Below, piece by piece: positions 17,219 through 26,402 of a DNA stretch of 64,000 bases (the stretch's first letter is position 1; each line of letters begins with the position of its first letter). Both the position numbers and the translations under genes were made by a program. The stretch comes from Polycyclovorans sp002706265 (GTDB lineage Bacteria > Pseudomonadota > Gammaproteobacteria > Nevskiales > Nevskiaceae): NCBI GenBank assembly GCA_963973915.1, contig CAXBBM010000006.1, forward strand, positions 124,001-188,000, in the 5' to 3' direction. The notes under the pieces were generated by a model that was not told where the DNA came from, ran no database searches, and saw nothing but the letters and a program-made list of their open reading frames with translations.

Positions 17219-18424
17219 ATGGCTGCTTCGCCTAAAAATTTGCAAAGTCGGTTATTCGCCCGTATCGAGCCCATCCGCTTGGGCCCGGAGGGGCGCATTG
17301 GATTCTGGGTACTTGCCCTTTTCATCGCATTTGGAACCTGGGCGAGTTGGGCTGAGATCGACGAACAAATCCGCACCAACGCCAAGGTCATCGTGTCGTC
17401 CAGATCGCAGATCGTTCAGTCGGTCGATGGTGGCGTGTTGACCGAGCTCAATGTTCGAGAGGGCGACAAAGTTGCAGCAGGCGACCTGCTCGCCGTGCTC
17501 GACCCGGCACGCATGCAGGCCAGCGCAGACGAAATTGTGGCCAAAACGCTCAGCCTGAAGGCCGTCATGCAGCGGTTGGAGGCCGAGATCGGTGATCGGC
17601 CCCTGAAGTTCAGCGAAGAGCTTCGCCGGCACCCACAGATCATCCGCAGCGAGACAAGACTCTACGAGCGACGCCGCCAGGCCTTGGACGAAGAGCTGGC
17701 CTCCATCGAGGCCGGCTTGGCGCTGGCAACGCAAGAGCTCGAAGCACTGCAGCGACTTGCCGCAACCGGCGACGCATCGTCCACCGAAGTTCTGCGCTCC
17801 CGCCGCCAGGTCACCGAGATGCAAGCCAGCCTGACGAATCGGCGAAACCGCTACTACCAGGAAGCTCAGGCCGAGCTGTCGAGCGCGCGGGGTGAGTTGC
17901 AACAATCGCTTCAGGTCTTGGCGCAGCGCAAGGAGGCCCTGGCCTCCACCCGGCTTTACGCCCCCATGAGTGGCGTCGTGAACAACGTACGCTTCACGAC
18001 CATCGGCGCCGTTCTACGTGCAGGCGAAGAGCTGTTGCAAATCGTGCCCAGCGGCGAGCCACTGATTGTCGAAGCCAAGGTGCCGCCGCGAGACGTCGCG
18101 TTCGTGCGGCGTGGACTCAAGGCCAATGTCAAGCTCGACGCCTATGACTACGCCATCTACGGTGGCTTCACGGGTGAGGTGGTCTACATCAGCCCCGACA
18201 CCTTGGAAGACCGCTCGCCAGGCAGCGAAGAAGAGCCCGCCTACCGCGTCCATGTCGAAATCGACCCCCAGAATCAGGGGAGGCGGCAGGCCCGAGCCGA
18301 TGAAATCGAGATCATTCCCGGCATGACCGCGACCGTTGAGATCATCACTGGACGAAGGACCGTGGCACAGTATTTGCTTAAACCCATTAGGCGGGTCAGA
18401 GAGAACTCACTTACCGAGCGGTAA
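17219..18424 (+). CDS. HlyD-family periplasmic adaptor (LapC-like), first type I system
   Basis: Membrane fusion protein of 401 residues that joins the ABC exporter to TolC. One N-terminal transmembrane helix lies at about 24-45 (GFWVLALFIAFGTWASWAEI). A split lipoyl domain follows (SVDGGVLTELNVREGD near 75-90 and LYAPMSGVVNNV near 245), with a long coiled-coil hairpin between, and a beta-barrel part ending IIPGMTATVEIITGRRTV, the T1SS HlyD C-terminal signature. It completes a TolC-ABC-HlyD operon. A weak hairpin without a full T-run lies about 160 bases downstream. Confidence 0.91.
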   Translation: MAASPKNLQSRLFARIEPIRLGPEGRIGFWVLALFIAFGTWASWAEIDEQIRTNAKVIVSSRSQIVQSVDGGVLTELNVREGDKVAAGDLLAVLDPARMQASADEIVAKTLSLKAVMQRLEAEIGDRPLKFSEELRRHPQIIRSETRLYERRRQALDEELASIEAGLALATQELEALQRLAATGDASSTEVLRSRRQVTEMQASLTNRRNRYYQEAQAELSSARGELQQSLQVLAQRKEALASTRLYAPMSGVVNNVRFTTIGAVLRAGEELLQIVPSGEPLIVEAKVPPRDVAFVRRGLKANVKLDAYDYAIYGGFTGEVVYISPDTLEDRSPGSEEEPAYRVHVEIDPQNQGRRQARADEIEIIPGMTATVEIITGRRTVAQYLLKPIRRVRENSLTER

Positions 18425-18752
18425 CAATAGATTGCGCGTGTGTTGTTAATGATTGCATTATGTAACGCAAGGGGGCTATGCTCGGGCGTCGGAACAACAA
18501 GGGGGCGTCGTGTGCCGAACTGGACAATTGATGTTGCCTGTGTCCCACAAACGTCAAAAGCCGCGTGCTAGACTTTTCGCTAATAAGCCTCTCACGAGGC
18601 TTGTTGTTGGCTTGTGAGGGGTGTTAGCTTTCGCGTCTGTTGGGGCTCGCGCGCGCAGCGTGAGATCAAGCTTTATCGGTAACGATTTTCTCGCAAGAGC
18701 GGCGGTTCCGCCGACACGCTAGTCGGTAACTTTATTAATTTGGAGATTGTTC
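18425..18752 (+). promoter_or_regulatory. Gap before the exported-protein genes; probable promoter/leader, weak hairpin at 18585-18602
   Basis: This 328-base non-coding stretch is more AT-rich than its flanks. AAGCCTC / GAGGCTT around TCAC (18585-18602) could end the upstream operon, but the tail GTTGTTGG is a poor T-run. The rest may hold the promoter and a long untranslated leader, which is common for highly expressed surface-layer genes. I could not identify a convincing -35/-10 pair. The following gene has a good ribosome site, TTTGGAG. Confidence 0.4.
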
Positions 18753-19586
18753 ATGGCAAAGGAAGTAGATAGTCGCCTAGACGCTGCGATGCAGGCGCTG
18801 CAAGCAAGCCTGCTCGTCGACGACGCAACGCGGCAAGAAGAAGGGGAGGCCATCGCGCCTGCAATTGAGGCAAGCGCCACTGGCGAAATTGCCGAATCTT
18901 CACTGGTGGCAGACGCCGGCACCGCGTTGGATTTGGCGACACTCGCTTCCGCCAGTGACCAGGCGGCTGCAGTACCTTCCTGGGCCCTGATTGGCGGTGC
19001 AACCGTTGTCGGCATCAGCGCCATCGTCGTCGCCGCCGACGACGACGATGAAATCGAAGTGACTGGCGGTGGCGGCCAGGAGCCGGAACCCAATCCCGAG
19101 CCGGAACCCAATCCCGAGCCGGAACCCAATCCCGAGCCGGAACCCAATCCCGAACCCGAGCCCGAGCCAGGTGATGCAACTGACGTCACCGCCGAGCTGG
19201 GTCCCAACGGTGACCTCGCCAATGGTGGCACGCTGACCGGCACGGACGGTCAAGACATCTTCGAGATCAATTTCGGCGTTTTGGGTGCAGGTGATTCGGC
19301 CAAACCCACGTCAATCGGTCAGGGTCAGAACATCCGCATCGAAAATCTCAGTCTTGAAGATGGTGACACCATCCGCTTCGTCGGCACGCAAGACCTTGAC
19401 ACGGCTGAGTTCTTTGATCTCGTCAAGCCGACGACCAACCCGTTTGCCGACACCACCACCCTCAACTTCTTCAATGATGTTGGCAACGCCGTCAGCGTGA
19501 GCTTCACGATCGATCAAGGGTTCGATCAGCAACTGGGCGCGCAGGATGACCTGTTCGTCAACTTCTTCGACATCACCACCGCCTAA
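18753..19586 (+). CDS. Probable type I-exported protein with hydrophobic N-terminal segment and EPEPNP linker
   Basis: A 277-residue protein I cannot place in a named family. ATG 18753 follows TTTGGAG. Residues 1-72 are helical and acidic without a Sec signal. About 74-93 is a hydrophobic stretch (VPSWALIGGATVVG...) followed by DDDDE. Residues 110-133 are four EPEPNP repeats, then EPEPEPG. The last 120 residues begin with a degenerate RTX-like motif (GTDGQDIFEIN) and end in the hydrophobic tail VNFFDITTA, which suits a C-terminal type I signal. The order resembles, in miniature, RTX adhesins whose N-terminal plug stays in TolC. That comparison is inference. The S-layer-like gene follows 20 bases on. 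Confidence 0.6.
   Translation: MAKEVDSRLDAAMQALQASLLVDDATRQEEGEAIAPAIEASATGEIAESSLVADAGTALDLATLASASDQAAAVPSWALIGGATVVGISAIVVAADDDDEIEVTGGGGQEPEPNPEPEPNPEPEPNPEPEPNPEPEPEPGDATDVTAELGPNGDLANGGTLTGTDGQDIFEINFGVLGAGDSAKPTSIGQGQNIRIENLSLEDGDTIRFVGTQDLDTAEFFDLVKPTTNPFADTTTLNFFNDVGNAVSVSFTIDQGFDQQLGAQDDLFVNFFDITTA
19080..19151 (+). repeat. Four perfect tandem copies of an 18-bp coding unit
   Basis: GAGCCGGAACCCAATCCC repeats exactly four times (19080, 19098, 19116, 19134), then decays into GAACCCGAGCCCGAG. Each unit encodes EPEPNP, giving an extended proline-rich linker. The identical copies suggest recent slippage expansion and possible length variation between strains. Confidence 0.95.
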
Positions 19587-19606
19587 TTTCAGGGAGCTTT
19601 AAACAA

Positions 19607-22600
19607 ATGGTTACCAAACTACTCACCACGATCAATGATCGTGAAATTCTTGACGGACAGATCGACACCTTCGTCGATGTCTCCGGTGCAGCCGACCGTT
19701 ACCTGGTCGAGGGCACGATCAGCGGTGATGTTGAAGTCCAGGACTTCGACGGCGGCGTGATTGTTCTGCCGGCCGGCTTGACCCTTGAAGATGTGCAGGT
19801 CGCAGCCGGCGGTTCCGCCGTGCAGATCACCGTCAACGGTTCGACCATCACCTACACCTCGGGTGGTGCAGGTGCGGCCTTTACCGTGGTGCTGGGCGGC
19901 AGCAACGAAAATCTCGCAATCGGCCAGACCGTGACTGCTGAAGCCTTCGCAGACCTGTTCGACGCAGCCGGCGCTGGCGCCGTGGTCGGCGCTGACGGCA
20001 CGCTGGGCGATGGCACCGTTGATCCGGGCCCGAGCGAAGACCTGCGTCTGACTACCGACCAGGACAACATCGTCGGCACCGCTGGCGACGACACCTTCAC
20101 TGCACCCATCGTGCAGAACCAGCTGGGCGCCGTGACCAACACGTTTGAGTCGGGCGACCGTCTTGACGGTGGCGCTGGCCGCAACGTGCTGGAAGCTGAC
20201 CTGACCGCCACCGTTTCGGGCACCATCCCCGTCGGGCCGGCTGTTTCAGCCTCCACCGTGAACATTCAGGAAGTGTATCTGCGCTTCCAGTCGTTCCAGC
20301 TCGACTTCAACAACAACAACGTGCTCGGCGCCAACATCGACGCTCAGCGCATGATTGGTGTTGAGCAGTGGTGGTCAGAAGACAGCCGCAGCAGCATCGT
20401 CATTGAAGACATCCGTTCCAACCCGTTGAACACCACCTTCGGCTTCCGTAATGCCGATCCGGGTTCAGTCGTTGGCGGCGTTGATTACGAAGCCTACTTC
20501 AGCCCCGAAGCCCTCGAAGGCTTTGTTGATGAAGTGGATTCGGCCCTCACCATTGACCTGTTCGACGTTGACCAGCCCGCGCTGGAATTGCAGCGTATCG
20601 ACGTGCTCAGCCTCACCATCGAATTCAATGGTGACGAGTACGTGCTGGCCTCTCCCGCGATCGAAGATGCCGACACCTACGCTGACCTGGCCGCAGCCAT
20701 CCAGGCTGAGCTGGACGCCGATCCGGCCCTCGCCAACCTCAATGTCACGCTCGACAACAACCTCGGTCGCACCGTGGTGTTGATCACCGATCCGGCTGGC
20801 GGCGAGTTCGGCGCTGGCTCAGCGGTTGAGTTCCAGAACAATACCGGTGGTCTGGTCGCTCAGGGCGTTACGCCCGGCGCGCCGGTGCCCTTGGTTGAAC
20901 TGATCACCACCAACATCGTGCTCGACAACGTTGGCCGTGGCAGCGAAGCCGGCGACATGATTGTGGGCAGCATGTCCACCCGTGGCGGCGTTGAAGTGTT
21001 CGATGTCACCGTGGACCGTGATAGCTGGCTGCAGAGTCTGTCGTCCACAAACAACGTGCTCGAAGAAGTCTATGTTCAGAGCGCCGCCGGTTCTGACGGT
21101 TACCTGTTCTTAGGCGCAGGTGAAGAAACTCAGAACAACCTGACCAACCAGCGCATCCCAGTCACCACCGACAACCGCCTCGCCCCGACCGGCGTGGTTG
21201 ACGTTCGCGTGTTCGACTCCACGATGTTTGCAGGCGACCTGAAGCTGGGCGCCACGCTCAGCGACCAGATCTTCGACAAGTATCTGACCGATGCTGAAGA
21301 CGTCATTGAGTTCCAGTACCTGTTCGGCAATGGCAGCAACAATTTCAACCTGAACCTGGCTGAAGACATTGCCCGTGATCGTGATTTCGCCCTCTCCATC
21401 GTTGGCGGCGACAGCGATGACCGAATCAACTTCACCGATGCCAACGACACCAAGAGCACCATCTCGGTGGACGGCGGTCTCGGCGAGAACGTGGTCGAAG
21501 TTCAGACCAGCACCAATGACGACGACACCGCCACGGGCACCACGCAGGCTTTCGCAGAATTCCTGAACGTGCAGACGCTGGTTGTTGCCGGCAATAACAA
21601 CACCGTGCAGAACATCGTCACCGGCAATATGGATAACGCCGGTCTGGAAACCATTCTTGTCGCAACCGAAAATGGCTCAGACACCACGATTGAGCGCATG
21701 CTGATTGACACCGAATTGGTGATCACCGGCAAGAATGAAACGGTCGGTGAAGGCAACAACAACGACGATCAGGACTTCGGTACGGTCGCCATCAACGGCA
21801 CCCGCGCGCTGCCCGGCGACACCGAACTGGAAATCACCCTGCAGAACACCGCGCGTCTTGACGGCGTGCTGACGGTCAATGAACTGTCAGTGGGCGATGA
21901 GTCCCCGGCGTTTACCAGCGGAGTGGCCAGTGTTGTGTTGGCGTCCAACGGCAACCGTGACACCAGCAACCGCGTCACCAACTTCAATGCTGAGCGCGTG
22001 GGCGACCTCTCGTTCGTCGGCACGCAAGACTTGGGCATCGTGGTCACTGAGCTCGGCACCCTGCCGCTGCCCGGCGGTCTTGATGTGCTGGTTGACGGTT
22101 CCGCGCTGGAAGGCGACCTGACCCTCGGCGTGATCGCTGGCGGCGTGCTCGGCGGTACCGATGCTGATGAGCTCATCGGCACCGCAGGCGACAGCGATTT
22201 TCTGGCGCTGGCCGGCATGGGCGCTGTTCTCGAAACCACCGTCTCAGGCTTTGAAACCCTGCAGTTCGGCTGGCTCGTTGGCCCCAACCAGATGACGGTG
22301 GATACCGGCGCCGGTGCTCAGGCATTTGCCAACGGCAGCTACGACGCCACCAACACCTCGGGTATCACCAACTACATCGTTGGTAATTTGACCGGTGGTA
22401 ACACCTTCAACCTCGAAGGCCTGCGTAATGGTGACACCGTAACACTGGGCGATGCCACGGGTCCTGACGGTCAGCTGCTTGGTGCCGTTCCGCAGACCTT
22501 CACGCTCGAGGGTCCGGGCTCCGTCGGCGCGGTGCTGAACATTGCCGCACTCGACGTGCTCGATGATCTGAACTACGCCGCCGGCATCGCTGAGTTCAAC

Positions 22601-23350
22601 GTCAGCGGCTTCGGCACGGTCAACGCTGATCTGGCTCGTCCAGACAACAGTGGCCCAGGCGTTGTGAACTACAACATTCCGTTCGTGGGTGACAATGCTG
22701 AACTCGTGGTGGACGGCGTCGGTTTCACGTTCGACGTTGGCATCTTGGTGGCTGATGCGCTTCTGGTGGACAACATCCTCCAGAACCTGGTGCTCACCGG
22801 CGGTTCGGCTGCTGCCGGCGATGACGATGTGTTGACGTTCACCCAGCCCTTGGCGGCTTCTTTGAACGTGATCGATCTCAGCGGCTTCAATGGCTCAGTG
22901 ACCTTCACGTTGGATGACGCTGTACAGCAGGATCCGACCGGCGCCCCCGGCGACGTGATTCGTGCCAACGATGACGTTCGTGTGCTGGTGCAGGATCAGG
23001 ATGACCTGAACGCGACGCTGACCGACGCCAATGCTGCCTTGGTTGACTTCAACACCATCTTTGAATTCACCGGTGCGCCGGCGCTTCAGGATGGCGGCTT
23101 GCCTGCAGCAACGTGGACGATCACCAACTTCGTCACCGAAGCTGAAGCGGGTGCAACGCTCGACAACCACTCTATCCTTGATCTTAGTGCGCTGGGCATC
23201 ACCAGCTATGCTGAGTTAGATCGCGTGGACATGGGCGGCAACTTGGTTCTCACCTCAGAAGCTCAAGGTTTGAACCCGACTTGGCAGATCGTGTTGAACG
23301 GCGTGGTCGAAGCTGACCTCGGCATCGCCGAGAACTTCATCTTCGCGTAA
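19607..23350 (+). CDS. Large acidic surface-layer/RTX-like exported protein
   Basis: A 1247-residue protein without an N-terminal Sec signal. I see no cysteine, very few lysines and one histidine, while Asp, Thr, Val, Gly and Asn abound, a composition usual for S-layer proteins and type I substrates. A beta-rich module lies at about 10-110 (VDVSGAADRYLVEGTISGDVE). Degenerate RTX-like motifs occur at about 153 (DNIVGTAGDDTF) and 849 (GGTDADELIGTAGDSDF), and the tail is IAENFIFA, a plausible uncleaved secretion signal. Canonical nonapeptide RTX arrays are absent. AGGGAG precedes the ATG, and a strong terminator follows the stop. Flanking type I systems and a SapC gene point to an S-layer, as in Caulobacter RsaA or Campylobacter fetus SapA; the identity is inferred. 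Confidence 0.7.
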   Translation: MVTKLLTTINDREILDGQIDTFVDVSGAADRYLVEGTISGDVEVQDFDGGVIVLPAGLTLEDVQVAAGGSAVQITVNGSTITYTSGGAGAAFTVVLGGSNENLAIGQTVTAEAFADLFDAAGAGAVVGADGTLGDGTVDPGPSEDLRLTTDQDNIVGTAGDDTFTAPIVQNQLGAVTNTFESGDRLDGGAGRNVLEADLTATVSGTIPVGPAVSASTVNIQEVYLRFQSFQLDFNNNNVLGANIDAQRMIGVEQWWSEDSRSSIVIEDIRSNPLNTTFGFRNADPGSVVGGVDYEAYFSPEALEGFVDEVDSALTIDLFDVDQPALELQRIDVLSLTIEFNGDEYVLASPAIEDADTYADLAAAIQAELDADPALANLNVTLDNNLGRTVVLITDPAGGEFGAGSAVEFQNNTGGLVAQGVTPGAPVPLVELITTNIVLDNVGRGSEAGDMIVGSMSTRGGVEVFDVTVDRDSWLQSLSSTNNVLEEVYVQSAAGSDGYLFLGAGEETQNNLTNQRIPVTTDNRLAPTGVVDVRVFDSTMFAGDLKLGATLSDQIFDKYLTDAEDVIEFQYLFGNGSNNFNLNLAEDIARDRDFALSIVGGDSDDRINFTDANDTKSTISVDGGLGENVVEVQTSTNDDDTATGTTQAFAEFLNVQTLVVAGNNNTVQNIVTGNMDNAGLETILVATENGSDTTIERMLIDTELVITGKNETVGEGNNNDDQDFGTVAINGTRALPGDTELEITLQNTARLDGVLTVNELSVGDESPAFTSGVASVVLASNGNRDTSNRVTNFNAERVGDLSFVGTQDLGIVVTELGTLPLPGGLDVLVDGSALEGDLTLGVIAGGVLGGTDADELIGTAGDSDFLALAGMGAVLETTVSGFETLQFGWLVGPNQMTVDTGAGAQAFANGSYDATNTSGITNYIVGNLTGGNTFNLEGLRNGDTVTLGDATGPDGQLLGAVPQTFTLEGPGSVGAVLNIAALDVLDDLNYAAGIAEFNVSGFGTVNADLARPDNSGPGVVNYNIPFVGDNAELVVDGVGFTFDVGILVADALLVDNILQNLVLTGGSAAAGDDDVLTFTQPLAASLNVIDLSGFNGSVTFTLDDAVQQDPTGAPGDVIRANDDVRVLVQDQDDLNATLTDANAALVDFNTIFEFTGAPALQDGGLPAATWTITNFVTEAEAGATLDNHSILDLSALGITSYAELDRVDMGGNLVLTSEAQGLNPTWQIVLNGVVEADLGIAENFIFA

Positions 23351-23373
23351 GCCGTCGCGTTGTTAGATGGTTG

Positions 23374-23402
23374 AGCCGCCTCTTCGGAGGCGGCTTTTTT
23401 TT
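23374..23402 (+). terminator. Rho-independent terminator of the S-layer-like gene
   Basis: AGCCGCCTC / GAGGCGGCT, a 9-bp stem closed by a stable TTCG tetraloop and followed by eight Ts (23395-23402), 24 bases after the stop. It isolates the two-gene cargo unit from the downstream export genes. Confidence 0.96.
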
Positions 23403-23438
23403 GTCCCGCGACAGTCGATGACGTAAGGAAGATTTTTT

Positions 23439-24188
23439 ATGAAATTTGTGGCGTTGAGCTCTGTTGAACATCGCGACCTTCGCTTCACTCCCAACCAGTC
23501 CTACCTGCCGCTGCGCCAGCAAATGCTGGTACCGCTGGCGGCCACCGAATGCGCGCGAATGGCGCGTGAGGGCACTTTGGTCAAGCCCAGCGAACAGACC
23601 CAGATTTGCCTGCTGGCGGGGCTGGACCTGGGGCAATGCCAGTACATCAATGACACCGGTCATTGGCTGGGCCGCACGCCGCCGGCGATGTTTCGGCTGT
23701 ACCCATTTCGGCTGGCCGATCTGGGCGAGCAGAACTATCAGGTGCAGATTGACCTGCAAGCGCCGCATTGGTCGGCAGACGGTGGTGAGCCGTTGTTTAC
23801 CCCCGACGGTGAACACGCGCCACTGATGGAAAAGGTTCGCACCGCCTTGACGCGGGTGCAGCAAGACATGCTGAAAACGCAGCAATTGACCCAGCAGCTT
23901 GACGAGGCAGGTCTATGGATGACTCAGAATTTGGTTTATGGCAAAGGTGGCGCGAAGTCTGCCGTCACCGGTTTGCAGATCATTGATGTGCAAAAACTTG
24001 GCGCGCTGCCCGCAGAGACCTTGTTGAAGCTGCACCGGTCTGGCGCGCTCGCGTTGGCGTTTGCGCAGGCCAACTCGCTGTCGAATCTGCGTGATGGCGT
24101 GCTGGCACAGGCCTTGGGTCGCAATCCCGGTAATGACCCGTTCGACACCCTGGACCTTGACGGCATTGACTGGGGCCGCTTGCAGTAA
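23439..24188 (+). CDS. sapC: SapC family protein
   Basis: A 249-residue cytoplasmic protein of the SapC family, named from the Campylobacter fetus S-layer locus, where sapC lies next to the type I genes sapDEF. The conserved layout is visible: an N-terminal YLPLRQQMLVPLAATECARMAREG block, the FRLYPFRL-like segment, an acidic GEHAPLMEKV stretch and a C-terminal half rich in long helices. Its biochemical function is not known. Its place between the S-layer-like gene and a PrtD/SapD-type ABC transporter supports a role in making or exporting that protein. Confidence 0.85.
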   Translation: MKFVALSSVEHRDLRFTPNQSYLPLRQQMLVPLAATECARMAREGTLVKPSEQTQICLLAGLDLGQCQYINDTGHWLGRTPPAMFRLYPFRLADLGEQNYQVQIDLQAPHWSADGGEPLFTPDGEHAPLMEKVRTALTRVQQDMLKTQQLTQQLDEAGLWMTQNLVYGKGGAKSAVTGLQIIDVQKLGALPAETLLKLHRSGALALAFAQANSLSNLRDGVLAQALGRNPGNDPFDTLDLDGIDWGRLQ

Positions 24189-24247
24189 GCGGTAATCGAT
24201 AGGCGCCGACGCGGTATACTCAGCGGCTTTTAATGAGAGAGGCGGGT

Positions 24248-24463
24248 ATGGCAGAGAAGACGATTTCCATCGACGGGCAGACGTACGCAATCAGCAGCCT
24301 TAATGATCAGGCCAAAGCGCAGGTGCAGAATCTGCGTGCCACCGATGCTGAAGCGGCGCGGCTTCAAGCCCAGATGGCCATCACGCAAACCGCACGTATC
24401 GCCTATGCGAAGGCACTGAAAGACGAACTTGCGAAGATCAAGCCGGTCGAAGCCGGTCACTGA
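24248..24463 (+). CDS. Small protein, probably DUF6447 family
   Basis: A 71-residue soluble protein beginning MAEKTISIDGQTYAISSLND. A short beta-hairpin (ISIDGQTYAI) leads into a single long amphipathic helix (AKAQVQNLRATDAEAARLQ..., TQTARIAYAKALKDEL). This pattern matches small proteins of the DUF6447 group, which from memory often sit beside type I secretion genes. The ATG follows GAGAGGCGGGT. The start and length look firm; the family name is moderately sure and the function is unknown. A helical adaptor or chaperone for the exported protein is one possibility. Confidence 0.7.
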   Translation: MAEKTISIDGQTYAISSLNDQAKAQVQNLRATDAEAARLQAQMAITQTARIAYAKALKDELAKIKPVEAGH

Positions 24464-24628
24464 TTGATGGCGACCAGCGGCGTCGGGGCAGCTTGCCCTT
24501 GAGGTCGCGCGGCGCGTCGGCACGACACCCTGCAGCAACACAATCGATGGAACCTTGCGTTGAGGCCAAATCAACCGGCAGCGACGTGTGTGGTCATTGG
24601 GGTTTGAGATGAATCGGAGTGGGTCATT

Positions 24629-26398
24629 TTGAAGGACAACGCCAAGGCCGGTGCTACGCCGGCAGAGTTTGTGGACGCACTCAAGCCGTTCCGATCTGCA
24701 GCGTGGACCCTTGCGTCATTTTCGATTGTGCTCAATCTGCTGATGCTGGTGCCTGCGGTTTACATGCTGCAGGTTTATGACCGCGTGCTGGCCAGCCGAA
24801 ACATCACCACATTGGTCATGATCAGCCTGCTGGCTGTGGGGCTTTATGCGCTGATGGCGCTGATTGATTGGGCGCGAGGCTTGGTCATGTCGCGCGTGGG
24901 TGATGAGTTGGATGCCAATGTCAGCCCCAGAGTGTACGAAGCGGCGTATCAAAAAAATCTGGCAGAAGGCGGCGGCGGTAACGCAGGCCAAGCACTGACG
25001 GACTTCACCAACGTACGTCAGTTTGCGGCCGGGCAGGGGTTTTTCGCGTTTCTGGACGCGCCGTGGTTCCCGATTTATATCGCCATTATTTTCATGTTTG
25101 ATTGGCGCTTGGGCGTGTTTTCGATCATTGCGGCCGTATTGTTGGTGTCGCTGGCAGCGCTGAACGCTTGGATCACCCGCAAGCCGATGCAGGAGGCCGG
25201 CAAGCACGCTGCGCAGTCCAGCGCCATGGCCACCACGGGGTTGCGCAACGCGGAAGTGATTGAGTCGATGGGCATGCTGTCATCGCTGCGACGGCGCTGG
25301 TACGGCACCCACGGCAATTGGCTGGGCGCCCAACGCGATGCCAACGAGAAGTCCTCGGCGGTGCAGTCCAGCACGCGCTCACTGCGCATGGCGCTGCAAA
25401 GCGGCATCCTCGGCTACGGTGCCTATCTGGCGGTTCTGGGTGACATTACCCCTGGCATGATGATCGCCGCCTCCATCTTGTTGGGTCGCGCCCTGGCGCC
25501 GGTGGACGCGTTGATTGGCGTATGGCGGCAGTTTGGCGGCGTGCAGGTGGCGTACCGGCGCTTGCAGGTGCTGTTTACCGATCATCCGCCCAAGGAACAG
25601 GGTATGCCCCTGCCGCCACCCGAAGGCTGGGTGAGCGTCGAGCAAGCTTATGTGGGCCCGCCGCGATCACGCAATCCGGTCCTTCGCGGCGTGTCGTTGA
25701 ACATCGAGCCGGGGCAAGTCCTGGGCGTCATCGGGCCTTCGGGCAGCGGCAAGTCAACGCTGGCGCGCGCCCTGATGGGCATTTGGCGTCCGATGGGCGG
25801 GACCGTGCGACTGGACGGTGCCGATGTCACGCAATGGGACAAGGCTGCGTTGGGCCCATATCTGGGTTATCTGCCACAGGACATCGAGCTGTTTGCCGGG
25901 TCGATCAGCGACAACATTGGCCGCTTCGGTGAGCTGGAGTCTGAGAAGGTTGTTGCGGCCGCTCGCCTCGCCGGCGTGCACGAGATGATTCTGCAGTTGT
26001 CCCACGGCTACGACACGATGGTGGGCGAAGGCGGGGCAGGCCTTTCGGGCGGGCAGCGGCAGCGGGTGGCGCTGGCGCGCGCCGTCTACGATCTGCCGCG
26101 ATTGCTGGTTTTGGACGAGCCTAACTCCAACCTCGACGAAGCCGGGCAAAGCGCTTTGGCACAAGCCCTGCAAAAACTGGCGCAGCTGAAGCGCACGGTG
26201 GTGGTAATTACCCATCACCCGTCGGTGTTGAGAGTGACCACGCACTTGGCGGTCATCAAGGATGGCCAACTGCAGATGTACGGGCCGACCAGCAAGGTGA
26301 TGACTGAATTGGCCGCATTGAAGAAGCCGGCCACGGATGCCGGCAACGGTCGCGGCCCGGATCGTGATGATCGTTTGACGTTGAACACGGGTCTATAG
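24629..26398 (+). CDS. Type I secretion ABC transporter, PrtD/SapD/RsaD type
   Basis: Export permease-ATPase of 589 residues without a C39-like domain, the form used for proteases and S-layer proteins. Membrane helices span about 25-300. The nucleotide-binding domain has Walker A GPSGSGKST (about 370), signature LSGGQRQR (about 473) and Walker B LLVLDEP (about 492). The TTG start at 24629 has GGAG about ten bases upstream; the nearby ATG at 24609 runs into a stop. HlyD follows after four bases and TolC overlaps that, so this is a second complete ABC-HlyD-TolC operon. Confidence 0.93.
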   Translation: MKDNAKAGATPAEFVDALKPFRSAAWTLASFSIVLNLLMLVPAVYMLQVYDRVLASRNITTLVMISLLAVGLYALMALIDWARGLVMSRVGDELDANVSPRVYEAAYQKNLAEGGGGNAGQALTDFTNVRQFAAGQGFFAFLDAPWFPIYIAIIFMFDWRLGVFSIIAAVLLVSLAALNAWITRKPMQEAGKHAAQSSAMATTGLRNAEVIESMGMLSSLRRRWYGTHGNWLGAQRDANEKSSAVQSSTRSLRMALQSGILGYGAYLAVLGDITPGMMIAASILLGRALAPVDALIGVWRQFGGVQVAYRRLQVLFTDHPPKEQGMPLPPPEGWVSVEQAYVGPPRSRNPVLRGVSLNIEPGQVLGVIGPSGSGKSTLARALMGIWRPMGGTVRLDGADVTQWDKAALGPYLGYLPQDIELFAGSISDNIGRFGELESEKVVAAARLAGVHEMILQLSHGYDTMVGEGGAGLSGGQRQRVALARAVYDLPRLLVLDEPNSNLDEAGQSALAQALQKLAQLKRTVVVITHHPSVLRVTTHLAVIKDGQLQMYGPTSKVMTELAALKKPATDAGNGRGPDRDDRLTLNTGL

Positions 26399-26402
26399 GG
26401 CC

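Noticed and set aside
19080..19151. Short regular repeats considered as a CRISPR array
   Set aside because: The units are directly adjacent with no spacers and lie in frame, coding EPEPNP.
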